Of a stretch of DNA of 64,000 bases, positions 53,864-62,488 are shown piece by piece. Below the pieces are notes generated by a model that searched no databases, was not told the DNA's origin, and saw only the letters and a program-made list of their open reading frames with translations. Both the position numbers and the translations under genes were made by a program. Every line of letters begins with the position of its first letter. Positions within the stretch are counted from its first letter, which is position 1. The DNA comes from Halomonas sp. BDJS001 (lineage in GTDB: Bacteria; Pseudomonadota; Gammaproteobacteria; Pseudomonadales; Halomonadaceae). The stretch is taken from the NCBI RefSeq assembly GCF_026104355.1, contig NZ_CP110535.1, positions 1,612,001 through 1,676,000 on the forward strand, given 5' to 3'.

Positions 53864-55141
53864 ATGTCCTATAAACCCGTTCTGCGGCCGCTATCTACGT
53901 TCATCACTTCTGCGGTGATCATCGGCTTACCTGCCGTTGCGACTGCCAATGAGCCTGAGCTCAGCCAAACTGAGGTGTTAACCGGTCTAGAAAACCCGTG
54001 GGATATGGCCTTTTTACCGGATGGGACGATGTTTTACACCGAGCGCTGTCGAGGGCTGTCGGTACGGCTGCCCGGTGGTGAGGTAGAGCACCTGCTAGGC
54101 ATGGAAGGCACGGACGAGTATGCCACCACCGCCGATGATCTTGTTTGCGAGGGGCAGGCTGGGATGAACGGTGTGGCAGTCGATCCTGATTTTGACGAAA
54201 ACCGCACGGTCTACGTTTACTCTGCTTCCAACATGTCTGAGCCACGCACCAATCGTGTGCTGCGCATGACGGTAAACAGTGAGTTTAATGAGGTATCGGA
54301 TCGTACCGATATTGTCGAGGATATTCCGTACAAGCCTGCCGCCACCGACCATCCGTTCGGTGATGCTGGCGCCCATAACGGTGGCCGTATTCGCTTCAGC
54401 CCCGAGGATGGCTATCTTTATGTGACTACTGGCGATAACCATAATAGCGAGATTCCTCAGTCGCCGGAGCTGCTAGGGGGAAAAGTTCTGCGTATTGACC
54501 GGGATGGCGAGGCTGCCGAGGGTAACGAACCACCAGAGGGCTTCGATCCTCGCATCTATACCTATGGTCACCGTAACGTACAGGGCATTACCTTCCACCC
54601 GAACACCGGCCAGCCCATCGTGACGGAACACGGCCCCTGGCATTCGGATGAGATCAATGCGTTGGTCAATGGTGGTAACAGTGGCTGGGATCCGAAACCC
54701 AATATGGCGGGTCGTGGCGACTGCCCGGACGATTACTGCGGTTACGAGCCTAATCAGACCGAGGGGATGGATCCCAAAGAGCGTGCAGCCTATATGCCGG
54801 TGACGGACACCGAAACCTACCCCGACGCCATGAAGCCGGCCTGGGGCAACGACGGACTTTCGCAAGGCATCTCATCTGCCGAGTTTCTGACCGGTGAGCA
54901 GTGGGGCAACTGGGATGGCCGTCTGATTGTTGGTTTTATGGGCATCGGTTTCGGAGGCACTTCTGTAGGGCAGCGCATTAACCTGATCGATATTGCCGAG
55001 GATGGTCTTTCGGTCAATGACGTTGCTGAGATGCCGCTGCCCATGGGGGCGGCCCGCTTCCGGTCGATAGTGCTGGGCCCGGAGGGAGATCTTTATACCG
55101 CAGTTGATGAAGGCAGTATTTACCGCATCACACCGGAGTGA
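53864..55141 (+). CDS. PQQ-dependent aldose sugar dehydrogenase-like protein, periplasmic
   Basis: 425 residues with a signal peptide (STFITSAVIIGLPAVATA) and the beta-propeller of soluble glucose/aldose dehydrogenases: LTGLENPWDMAFLPDGTMFY, GMNGVAVDPDFDENRTVYVY, DAGAHNGGRIRFSPEDGYLY, YGHRNVQGITFHPNTGQPIV and EHGPWHSDEINALVNGGNSG. These hold the catalytic His and PQQ-binding residues. It oxidises sugars in the periplasm. The ATG at 53864 follows AAGGAG by eight bases. A cytochrome c gene follows 100 bp later and is a likely electron acceptor. Confidence 0.88.
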   Translation: MSYKPVLRPLSTFITSAVIIGLPAVATANEPELSQTEVLTGLENPWDMAFLPDGTMFYTERCRGLSVRLPGGEVEHLLGMEGTDEYATTADDLVCEGQAGMNGVAVDPDFDENRTVYVYSASNMSEPRTNRVLRMTVNSEFNEVSDRTDIVEDIPYKPAATDHPFGDAGAHNGGRIRFSPEDGYLYVTTGDNHNSEIPQSPELLGGKVLRIDRDGEAAEGNEPPEGFDPRIYTYGHRNVQGITFHPNTGQPIVTEHGPWHSDEINALVNGGNSGWDPKPNMAGRGDCPDDYCGYEPNQTEGMDPKERAAYMPVTDTETYPDAMKPAWGNDGLSQGISSAEFLTGEQWGNWDGRLIVGFMGIGFGGTSVGQRINLIDIAEDGLSVNDVAEMPLPMGAARFRSIVLGPEGDLYTAVDEGSIYRITPE

Positions 55142-55148
55142 GTTATTG

Positions 55149-55180
55149 GCAGCCGCGCTGGCGTATGCCTGTGCGGCTGC
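55149..55180 (+). terminator. hairpin after the sugar dehydrogenase gene
   Basis: GCAGCCGC (55149-55156) pairs perfectly with GCGGCTGC (55173-55180), with a 16-nt loop. No T run follows directly, so it may be an mRNA-stabilising or Rho-assisted element rather than a strict terminator; cytochrome c lies downstream on the same strand. Confidence 0.4.
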
Positions 55181-55240
55181 GCTGTCTTCAAGCCGTTTTA
55201 AGCTTTTTGATTAAAAACACTCCAATGGGAAAAGGTCTCT

Positions 55241-55558
55241 ATGAAGGCATCACTTTTTTTCGTTATTGCGACGGCGCTGCTAATGGAGTCGGCTACTCTG
55301 CAGGCGGCAGATAAGTTGGCTGGAGAAACACTCTATGCGGACGCATGCGCTCAGTGTCACGGCCCAAATGCACAAGGGATGGCTAGCTTTCCATCGCTTA
55401 GTGGTCGGGACGCGGAGTATATTACTTCTCGCCTTGAAACGTATCGGGCTGGTGAAAAGGTGGGGTCAAACTCCTTTTTGATGATCCCCAACGCCACCGA
55501 TTTGTCGGATGATGATATTGCTAACCTTGCCGCCTTTCTCACTGAGAGTGACGAGTGA
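55241..55558 (+). CDS. class I c-type cytochrome, periplasmic
   Basis: 105 residues: signal peptide (LFFVIATALLMESATLQA), haem-binding CAQCH (Cys36, Cys39, His40) and a Met ligand candidate in SFLMIPNATDLSDDD. A single-haem cytochrome c of the cytochrome c553/c5 size. Located behind the sugar dehydrogenase, it probably takes its electrons (inference). Confidence 0.9.
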   Translation: MKASLFFVIATALLMESATLQAADKLAGETLYADACAQCHGPNAQGMASFPSLSGRDAEYITSRLETYRAGEKVGSNSFLMIPNATDLSDDDIANLAAFLTESDE

Positions 55559-55637
55559 CTCTCTTCTTTGTACATTAGCTTCTAGTAGGTTTGACCTGTT
55601 TATTTCATGGGGTCATTCCTCATCATAAAGAGCAGTG

Positions 55638-56393
55638 TCAGCCCGCGTGGGAACTGGCATCGACAGGGTACCGACTACCCAGCCGATAGCGCATGGAGGG
55701 ATGCAGAAACTTAACGTAGGTGACTACCCGTGAAGCACTCCATGTGCGACGCATTAACGCTAAGCATGGCTCGTTGGTATCGATCTCAAGCGCTTTAGCA
55801 TCTTCATCCGAGGGCAGTAGTGCGTCTACGATATGTTCTATCTCATCTACAGGGATGGTGTTAAGTAAGTAGCGCGAAGGTTGGAGCGTGTCATCGAACT
55901 GCTGGAGAATAAAATCAGGGGCCATCGCTGGCGAAACATAGCGATCCTCAAGCTGGACGGCGAGGTCTTCCTCATAGTGAACGCAGCGCAGATGATAAAC
56001 CGAACTGCCTGTCGTTAGCTCAAGCGCTGAGGCAATGGTGAATGGTGCCGCGACACGACCGAGTTCGAGCACTTCACAATGGTAACGATGGCCGCGGGAA
56101 ATGATCTCATCGGCGATATTGGCTATTTGTAATAAATTGGAGTGCGGTTTGCGCTCGGCAATAAAAGTCCCCACCCCACTGGTACGTTCTAGGTAACCCT
56201 CGTTGGTCAATTCCCGCAAAGCCCGATTTATCGTCATTCGTGACATGCCTAATTCGTTAACCAACTGATTTTCAGATGGAATCATATCTCCAGGCTTCCA
56301 GAAACCTGAGGCTGTTCGCTCAAGTACAAACTGTTTGGCCTGTAAATAGAGTGCTTTTGGAGTGGCCACGCTATCAGTATCGGTTTTTTTCAT
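55638..56393 (-). CDS. hutC: histidine-utilisation repressor HutC (GntR family)
   Basis: 251 residues. A GntR winged helix at ~15-80 (PGDMIPSENQLVNELGMSRM, TINRALRELTNEGYLERTSG) and a UTRA ligand domain (~100-240). Position among histidine genes, and a HutC-type palindrome at 60908, support HutC, which binds urocanate or related ligands and represses hut genes. It is separated from the aminotransferase gene by 132 bp and may have its own promoter. Confidence 0.85.
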   Translation of the reverse strand: MKKTDTDSVATPKALYLQAKQFVLERTASGFWKPGDMIPSENQLVNELGMSRMTINRALRELTNEGYLERTSGVGTFIAERKPHSNLLQIANIADEIISRGHRYHCEVLELGRVAAPFTIASALELTTGSSVYHLRCVHYEEDLAVQLEDRYVSPAMAPDFILQQFDDTLQPSRYLLNTIPVDEIEHIVDALLPSDEDAKALEIDTNEPCLALMRRTWSASRVVTYVKFLHPSMRYRLGSRYPVDASSHAG

Positions 56394-56525
56394 TCGCTAT
56401 TCCGGTGATGACAAATTAGGCCGAGTCGCTCGTAACCTCTTAATAAGTAAACTATCTAAGGTGACGCTAGCGTTGGCAATAGTCTTATGGTCAACCATTC
56501 TGTAGTGTGAATGAAGCGACCTGGC

Positions 56526-57674
56526 TCAGAAAGTATCATGGTTATGACTCAATGCGACTGGTGACAGTAAGGCAGATAGCGCTGCTAGAAACTGGTCGTT
56601 TTGCTCGCGGCTACCTATCGAGACCCGCACCCAGTGGGTGTATCCCGGCTCACGCCATGGTTTAACGATCACTCCGTGAGTAAGCAGTGTTTCATGCAAG
56701 GCGTCTGATGTCTGATCTGTTTTGAAAAACAGGAAGTTAGCCCGAGAAGACACTACCGTTAGATGCATGTCTCTAAGCGCCTTGGTAACACGCTCGCGTT
56801 CGCGAATGGTCTCTTCAAGCCCCGTATTTAGGTGAGTTTCATCCTGCAGTGCCGCAAGTGCTGCCACTTGAGCGAGACGGTTGACGTTAAATGGCGTGCG
56901 TAGGCGATCAATCAGGTCGGCAAGCACGGGACTACTCACAATGCCATAGCCCAGGCGTAATCCTGCCAGGGCGTAGGCTTTTGAGAAGGTGCGCAAAACG
57001 ATCCATGGTGTTTCCTGTTGGGATAGTCGAGCCAGTACATCCGGGTAGTCGGGACTCGCCTGGGCGTACTCGTAATAGGCCTCGTCGAAGACGAGTAGGG
57101 TGGCGGGTGTTAACGCATTAAGCAGTTGATCTAACTGATTGGCTGATAGCGTGCTGCCCACCGGATTGGAAGGTGAAGAGAACATCAGCATACGTGGCGG
57201 CTCAATGAGCGCTTCAAGCAGCCCATCAATATCGAAACGTCCGCCATCTAACATGGGTACGGCGTGAATATGCGCACCAAGCGAGTGCGGATATAGCGTA
57301 TGCAGACCAAAAGCAGGTGTGATAGTGACCAAGGTGTCACCGTGATCAAGAAACACCCGGCACAAAATCGCAATCAGATCTTCTGAGCCATTTCCAAATA
57401 CCAGCCGCTCGGGTGCAACCTTGAGACGTGCCGCGAGCGCATCCCGTAACAGGCCACAGGAGGCGTCAGGGTAAAGGCCACTATCGGTGATAGCGCTAGC
57501 GATGGCGGTGGCTACCTGGGGTGAGGGGCCATACGGGTTTTCATTGCTACCGAGTTTGGCAATTTTTGACACACCAAAGCGCTTGCCTACCTGCTCGCTG
57601 GAAAGCCCTGCATTGTAGCCTTCGAGTTCGCGAACTTCCCGGCGCGCGAGAGGAGAGGGGTCGAGAGGCAGCAT
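56526..57674 (-). CDS. HisC-like (histidinol-phosphate type) aminotransferase in a histidine uptake operon
   Basis: 382 residues of fold-type I PLP enzymes: KLGSNENPYGPSP, FGNGSEDLIAILCRVF, VFDEAYYEY, TFSKAYALAGLRLGYG with the PLP Lys, and VRVSIGSREQNDQFL at the C-terminus. It resembles HisC, but its place beside an ABC transporter and HutC rather than his biosynthesis genes suggests catabolic transamination of histidine or an aromatic analogue (inference). The ATG shares a base with the stop of the ATPase gene (57674), indicating translational coupling. Confidence 0.85.
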   Translation of the reverse strand: MLPLDPSPLARREVRELEGYNAGLSSEQVGKRFGVSKIAKLGSNENPYGPSPQVATAIASAITDSGLYPDASCGLLRDALAARLKVAPERLVFGNGSEDLIAILCRVFLDHGDTLVTITPAFGLHTLYPHSLGAHIHAVPMLDGGRFDIDGLLEALIEPPRMLMFSSPSNPVGSTLSANQLDQLLNALTPATLLVFDEAYYEYAQASPDYPDVLARLSQQETPWIVLRTFSKAYALAGLRLGYGIVSSPVLADLIDRLRTPFNVNRLAQVAALAALQDETHLNTGLEETIRERERVTKALRDMHLTVVSSRANFLFFKTDQTSDALHETLLTHGVIVKPWREPGYTHWVRVSIGSREQNDQFLAALSALLSPVALSHNHDTF

Positions 57675-58558
57675 TAGTTCGCTTGCTCCGTTGTGGTATG
57701 CCAGAAGGCGTTGCGGTCAAGATAGTTCTGTAAAAACTGGCGCAGGCGGGGATGCTGGGTGTCGCGGAATACTTCGCTGGGCGTACCACGGGTAACGATA
57801 CTGCCTTGATCAAGGAAGACGACGGTGTCAGCAACTTGGGCGGCAAAGCCCATCTCATGAGTCACTACTACCATGGTCATGCCTTCAAGAGCGAGCTGTT
57901 TCATCACTGCCAATACCTCGCCCACCAGCTCAGGGTCGAGTGCTGAGGTAGGCTCATCGAAGAGCATAATCTTGGGCTCCATCGCTAGTGCCCGGGCAAT
58001 GGCCACGCGCTGCTGTTGGCCGCCGGAAAGCCGTGCGGGGTACTCCTTGGCCTTCTCTGCCAGGCCAACCTTGTCGAGCACTTCCATAGCGCGTTTTTCA
58101 GCTTCGCTGCGCTTGAGCCGACGCACTCTTACCAGGGCCTCGGTGACATTGCCCAGCGCTGTCATATGTGGCCATAAGTTGAACTGCTGAAAAACGATGC
58201 CAAGATTGCGCCGGGCCTGATTGAGGCGGGTGCGCCCGGCGTGCTGGCGGCGCCCCCGGTCATCAATTTCCCAGCCGAGTAGGCGCCCCTCGATATGAAT
58301 CTCCCCTTCGTCATACTCTTCAAGAAAGGCCATGCTGCGCAGAAGCGTACTTTTACCCGACCCCGATGGGCCAATCAGGCAGACCACCTCTGAGTGATGC
58401 ACATCCAGGTTGATATCAGTGAGTACCTGATGTTTGCCGAAGCGCTTGCCAACGGCGGAAAGATGAATAATGGGGGGCGCCTTATCCGCCCCTTTTTGCG
58501 TAGCTTCGACCAAAGCCGCTGCAGGGGTGGATGTGGACGACGATAGGGAAAGTGGCAT
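57674..58558 (-). CDS. polar amino acid ABC transporter ATP-binding protein
   Basis: 294 residues from the ATG at 58558 (AGGAG seven bases upstream); 48 codons of the longer frame before it are not family sequence. Walker [10 protein letters not shown], signature [14 protein letters not shown], Walker [13 protein letters not shown] and the His switch VVTHEMGFA are intact. GlnQ/HisP-like. A ~45-residue N-terminal extension ([17 protein letters not shown]) is longer than usual. Works with the two permeases and binding protein upstream. Confidence 0.92.
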   Translation of the reverse strand: MPLSLSSSTSTPAAALVEATQKGADKAPPIIHLSAVGKRFGKHQVLTDINLDVHHSEVVCLIGPSGSGKSTLLRSMAFLEEYDEGEIHIEGRLLGWEIDDRGRRQHAGRTRLNQARRNLGIVFQQFNLWPHMTALGNVTEALVRVRRLKRSEAEKRAMEVLDKVGLAEKAKEYPARLSGGQQQRVAIARALAMEPKIMLFDEPTSALDPELVGEVLAVMKQLALEGMTMVVVTHEMGFAAQVADTVVFLDQGSIVTRGTPSEVFRDTQHPRLRQFLQNYLDRNAFWHTTTEQAN

Positions 58559-58571
58559 AGCTAGCTCCTGT

Positions 58572-59233
58572 TCAGCGCTGTAAGTAGGTGCCGACGCGGT
58601 GCTCAAGCCACCTGCCCACCCGCGAGGTGATCTCAATAAGTAGCAGGTAGGCGATGCAGAGAACCAATAGTGTTTCAATAAAGGTAAACGTGCGGGTACC
58701 AATGCCCGTGAGCACGGCGGTTAACTCAGGAACGGTGATAATCGACAGAACGGCGGTCTCTTTGCATAGAATCGTCAGCATATTGACGATCGCTGGCAGG
58801 ATCAGTACCAGCATTTGAGGCAGCTGTATGCGCCACATAAGCTGCAGGCGACCTAGTCCCAGGCACTCGCCAGCTTCCAGTTGCCCGCGGGGACGGCGGC
58901 GAAGCCGCTACGAAAAATCTCCGCGAAATAGACGCTGCTGTAGAAAGCGATGCAGAGCACCCCAGCGGTAATCGCGCCGAGACGTACACCGAATGATGGG
59001 CCGCCGTAGTAGACCAGAAACAGGATCACCAAAAAGGGGGTGCCGCGTACCAGCTCAATAAACACTCTCAATATGAGCTGCAGTGGCCGACCACCAAAGA
59101 GCATCAGCGCAGCGATAAACAGCCCCGTTACCAACCCCAATACGCTACCCACCAGCCAGGTATAAATGGTGACTAAAAAAGCGCCCCGGATGGCGTCGGC
59201 ATTGGCGGTAATAATGGATAGATCGAAAATCAC
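58572..59233 (-). pseudogene. polar amino acid ABC transporter permease, single frameshift
   Basis: The first part (59233-58853) reads VGSVLGLVTGLFIAALMLFG and LVRGTPFLVILFLVYYGGPS, ending prematurely after AAVPAGNWKLASAWD. One more G in 'ccgcgggcaactgg' (near 58890) restores AGQLEAGECLGLGRLQLMW and joins the second frame, with PQMLVLILPAIVNMLTILCK (the EAA loop and permease core). Restored length ~220 residues, the size of its partner. Both halves are otherwise perfectly conserved in pattern, so an error in the run of G is likely. Confidence 0.8.
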
Positions 59234-59895
59234 GCCAGACTCCTCTCTAGGTGACGCTCAAGTCGGCGTCCGAACATGGTCAACGGTATGTTGATCAGGC
59301 AGTAGATCCCGGCCAGCACCAGGTAGTGCTGGAAGAACAAGTAGTCTGAAGAGGCCAGGTTCTGGGCCACCCGGGTGAGATCTGCTAGACCGACGACCGA
59401 TACCAGCGCCGAGGCTTTAATCAGTAATACCAACTCGTTTACCAGTGAGGGCAGGGTGCTTTGAACCGCTTGGGGCAGCTCGATGCGTAGCAAAATAGCG
59501 GGACGGCTCATGCCTAATAAATGGGCGGCTTCACGCTGACCAGAGGGAATCGCCAACAGCCCCCCGCGTAATATCTCTGCGATATAAGCGCCTGAGCAGA
59601 GCGAGAGCGCCATAACGGCGGCTACCATGGGGGACAGGTTGGGTAGCCCGAACATCGGTGCCAAGTAGTAGATAACCAGTAGCTGGACGAGTAGCGGAAC
59701 TCCTCGAAAGATAAAGATATAGCTGCCGCCGATGCGCCGCAGTAAGGGCATTTTGGCCAATTGCATGCTGGCAATAAGGGTGCCAATCACAAAGCCGATG
59801 GCATTGCCTAACAGCGACGTCTGAAGCGTGATAAGGAGCGCCTTACCCAGCAGCGGCAGGCTAAAGAGAAAAGTCGGCCAGTCGAACATTGGCAA
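59230..59895 (-). CDS. polar amino acid ABC transporter permease
   Basis: 221 residues, five membrane helices, HisM/GlnP type. ITLQTSLLGNAIGFVIGTLI, FIFRGVPLLVQLLVIYYLAP, GAYIAEILRGGLLAIPSGQ and the EAA loop QREAAHLLGMSRPAILLRIE. It overlaps the next permease gene by 4 bp and lies 72 bp after the binding protein gene. Confidence 0.92.
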   Translation of the reverse strand: MPMFDWPTFLFSLPLLGKALLITLQTSLLGNAIGFVIGTLIASMQLAKMPLLRRIGGSYIFIFRGVPLLVQLLVIYYLAPMFGLPNLSPMVAAVMALSLCSGAYIAEILRGGLLAIPSGQREAAHLLGMSRPAILLRIELPQAVQSTLPSLVNELVLLIKASALVSVVGLADLTRVAQNLASSDYLFFQHYLVLAGIYCLINIPLTMFGRRLERHLERSLA

Positions 59896-59967
59896 GATCC
59901 CCGGAGGTGAGGGAGTGCGTGCTGGGCGGCATATGCAGCGGTTGCCTCAGCACGCGTTGGAGGCAGA

Positions 59968-60801
59968 TTAGATCTCGGGTTCAAAATCTTCGCTGGGAAT
60001 GTCCATTGGTGCGCCGAACCACTTGGTTTGCAGCTCCGAGAGGCTGCCATCTTCGTGCATGGATAGAAGTACCTCGTTGATAGCTTCAACTAAGGAAGCG
60101 GACTCCTCATCGTTGCGTGCCATATAGCCAAAGTAGGCGGGTTGACCAAAAGGTGGTTGGACAACCTCGAACATGGGGCGCTGTGTCGCGGTATAAGCAA
60201 TATTGGGTAGCGAGTTCGCCACTGCATCAATTCGCCCAGCGGCAAGGTCGGCGTAGGTTTGGCTATAATCAACATACTCGGTAATGGTGGGCGGCTCCGG
60301 CAGCTCAGCCGCAAACGTCTTTAGCTGCTCTAGTTGCGCTGTGCCGCGCCCACCACCGGCCGCTTTACCCGAAATATCTTCAGGCGTTTGAATAGAGTCG
60401 TCGTCAGCACGTTTTAAAATAGCGACCGTGGCATCGGCGATAGGCAAGGTGAAGTTGTAGCGTAGTTTGCGTTCCTGGGTAATCATCGCGGGGCCCGCAA
60501 CGAAGTCGTAATTTCCAGCCTCAAGGCCGGGGAGTACGCTGGGCCAGGGTAGGTCGATCCAGTTAATAGTGACCCCGAGTTCATTACCAACACGCTCCAT
60601 AAGCTCGAGGTTGAGGCCGCTCTGCTGACCAGCGTCTAAGTATGCAAAGGGAGCGAAGTGAAACTCTGTGCCGACGTTGAGGACGCCACGCTCTTTGACA
60701 TCGTCAAGCAGGTCTGCAGAAGCAGCGGTGACCGCTAAACAGAGGCCAAGGCCTAGCGTTAGCTTAGAGAGTGACTGCTTGAGTAGATTGGGCTTTTTCA
60801 T
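59968..60801 (-). CDS. amino-acid ABC transporter substrate-binding protein
   Basis: 277 residues from the ATG at 60801; the 67 codons before it are promoter DNA (they include the HutC site). Signal peptide (LGLGLCLAVTAASA), then the family 3 binding fold: RGVLNVGTEFHFAPFAYLDA, NLELMERVGNELGVTINWID, GNYDFVAGPAMITQERKLRY, DLAAGRIDAVANSLPN. The carboxylate-binding Arg of amino-acid binders is likely the one in ITQERKLRY. Likely ligand histidine or a breakdown product, inferred from neighbours. Confidence 0.88.
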   Translation of the reverse strand: MKKPNLLKQSLSKLTLGLGLCLAVTAASADLLDDVKERGVLNVGTEFHFAPFAYLDAGQQSGLNLELMERVGNELGVTINWIDLPWPSVLPGLEAGNYDFVAGPAMITQERKLRYNFTLPIADATVAILKRADDDSIQTPEDISGKAAGGGRGTAQLEQLKTFAAELPEPPTITEYVDYSQTYADLAAGRIDAVANSLPNIAYTATQRPMFEVVQPPFGQPAYFGYMARNDEESASLVEAINEVLLSMHEDGSLSELQTKWFGAPMDIPSEDFEPEI

Positions 60802-60907
60802 TGAGTAATGACTCCATGGGGCTAAGGGGCGGTGTGACTGACAATACGTATCAGCCTTCAGAACTTCCCCTATGTAAAAGCAAACTACATGCCAAAAAGT
60901 ACTTACC

Positions 60908-60917
60908 TGTATATACA
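60908..60917. promoter_or_regulatory. HutC-type operator upstream of the ABC transporter operon
   Basis: TGTATATACA, a perfect 10-bp palindrome within CCTGTATATACATAG. It agrees with the core described for HutC sites in hut promoters of Pseudomonas and relatives. It lies 107 bp upstream of the binding protein start and 122 bp after the FAD-oxidase stop. Confidence 0.65.
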
Positions 60918-61038
60918 TAGCCGTTTTGCGGATTCTGGCGTTAAATCGTCCACAACACCTTGCACAGTTTGGGGGCATGCCGCCGTCAATAAGGGCGACC
61001 AAATTGAGCGGCTTAGCCGAGCTGTTTAACTGAGTTGT

Positions 61039-62427
61039 TTAATGAAGCAATTTGCCGGGATTAAGAATGCCGTTAGGGTCGAGGGTATGTTTGAGTGCGC
61101 GCATAACCTCCATCACTTCAGGGCGGACACTGTGGTGTAAGAAATCGCGCTTGAGCAGGCCGATACCATGTTCGGCAGAGATTGAACCGTGGTATTCGCC
61201 GACCAAACGATAGATCTCAGCTTCGATAGCATGGCGAATCTCTGGTGCATCCTCGGCTAGCGAGCGGCCATCCACGGTTAGGTGTAGATTGCTGTCGCCG
61301 ATATGGCCGAAGTTGACGATGCTGATGCCCGGCCAGCGCTGCTGCAGCATCTCGCCAGCGGCTTCGACGAAGGCGCCGATGGTTGGAATTGGAAGACTGA
61401 TGTCGAAATTGATCGGCGCCAACTTGAGCGGGAATTCGCCGGTCGCCTCACGGATCGCCCATAATTCACGGGCTTGTGTCGTGCTGCTTGCCAGTACCGC
61501 ATCTTCCACCTCGCCCGTTTCAATGGCAGCTTCTAGGGCCCTCTCCAGATGATTGGCATCGCCTTCGGCCTCGCACAACACGTAAAGAGCGTAGCTTGTG
61601 GGCAGCGGTGGCTGACTGTCTCTCCAGTCGCAGCTCATGGTGTAAAAATCCTGCCACATCACCTCAAATGCCTCTAGCGCTAACCCTGCGCCGCGTAGGT
61701 GGTGGAGTAATGTCACTGCTGCCTTATAGTTGGGTAGCCCACACAGCACTGTATGGGATTCGCCTTGGGGCGGTGCCATACGTAGCACGGCGCGGGTGAT
61801 AATACCAAGGGTGCCTTCGGCGCCGATAAAGCAGTGCTTAAGGTCGTAACCGGTATTGTTCTTGATCATGCCGTTCATCAAGTCGAGAATCCGGCCATCC
61901 GCTAGCACTACCTCCAGGCCGAGCACCTGGTCGCGGGTCATGCCGTGACGAATAACCCCATGGCCGCCAGCGTTAGTGGCAATAGTGCCACCAATCTGAC
62001 AGCTTCCACGAGCGCCAAAATCGACCGGATAGCGAAAGCCAGCATCTTTAGCCTCATTCTGCACCACTTCAAGCGTGGTGCCCGCCCGCACTGTCAGCGT
62101 GGCGGCGTCGTGATCAACGCTCTCCACGCCGGTGAGGCGAGAAAGCGATACCGCGATGCTATCGGCATTGGGCACTGCCGCGCCCGCTAAGCCAGTCATT
62201 CCCCCCTGGGGAACCACCGCGCGGCGATGTTCATGACATAGCCGTAGCAGCCTGGAGACCTCTTCACTACTGGTAGGACGTACCAGCGCCAGCGGTCGGC
62301 AGGCGGCATGGCCCGTCCAGTCGCTGAAGCAGGACTCAGGAATCGTCTCACCCAGCAGTACGCTGTCACCAAAGCCATCGCGTAGTAAGTCCAAGAAGAC
62401 GTCCTTATTGGCTGGATCAACACTCAC
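61039..62427 (-). CDS. FAD-linked 2-hydroxyacid dehydrogenase (GlcD/D-lactate dehydrogenase type)
   Basis: 462 residues. FAD-binding PCMH motifs (RAVVPQGGMTGLAGAAVPN, GGTIATNAGGHGVIRHGMTR, CFIGAEGTLGIITRAVLRM) and C-terminal catalytic His region (VNFGHIGDSNLHLTV, SAEHGIGLLKRDFL). It oxidises a D-2-hydroxyacid to the 2-oxoacid and passes electrons to the respiratory chain. Between hutH and the HutC-box transporter, a good guess for the substrate is imidazole-lactate, giving imidazole-pyruvate for the HisC-like aminotransferase; this is inference only. Confidence 0.87.
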   Translation of the reverse strand: MSVDPANKDVFLDLLRDGFGDSVLLGETIPESCFSDWTGHAACRPLALVRPTSSEEVSRLLRLCHEHRRAVVPQGGMTGLAGAAVPNADSIAVSLSRLTGVESVDHDAATLTVRAGTTLEVVQNEAKDAGFRYPVDFGARGSCQIGGTIATNAGGHGVIRHGMTRDQVLGLEVVLADGRILDLMNGMIKNNTGYDLKHCFIGAEGTLGIITRAVLRMAPPQGESHTVLCGLPNYKAAVTLLHHLRGAGLALEAFEVMWQDFYTMSCDWRDSQPPLPTSYALYVLCEAEGDANHLERALEAAIETGEVEDAVLASSTTQARELWAIREATGEFPLKLAPINFDISLPIPTIGAFVEAAGEMLQQRWPGISIVNFGHIGDSNLHLTVDGRSLAEDAPEIRHAIEAEIYRLVGEYHGSISAEHGIGLLKRDFLHHSVRPEVMEVMRALKHTLDPNGILNPGKLLH

Positions 62428-62488
62428 GGTAGATCTCCCCTAGTAGTTTCTCTCTGGTGGCTTAATGGGTGCGTAGCGTCGTTGCATG

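Noticed and set aside
59968-61002. 344-residue version of the ABC binding protein
   Set aside because: The extra N-terminal 67 codons precede a proper signal peptide and cover the HutC-type operator, so they are promoter DNA.
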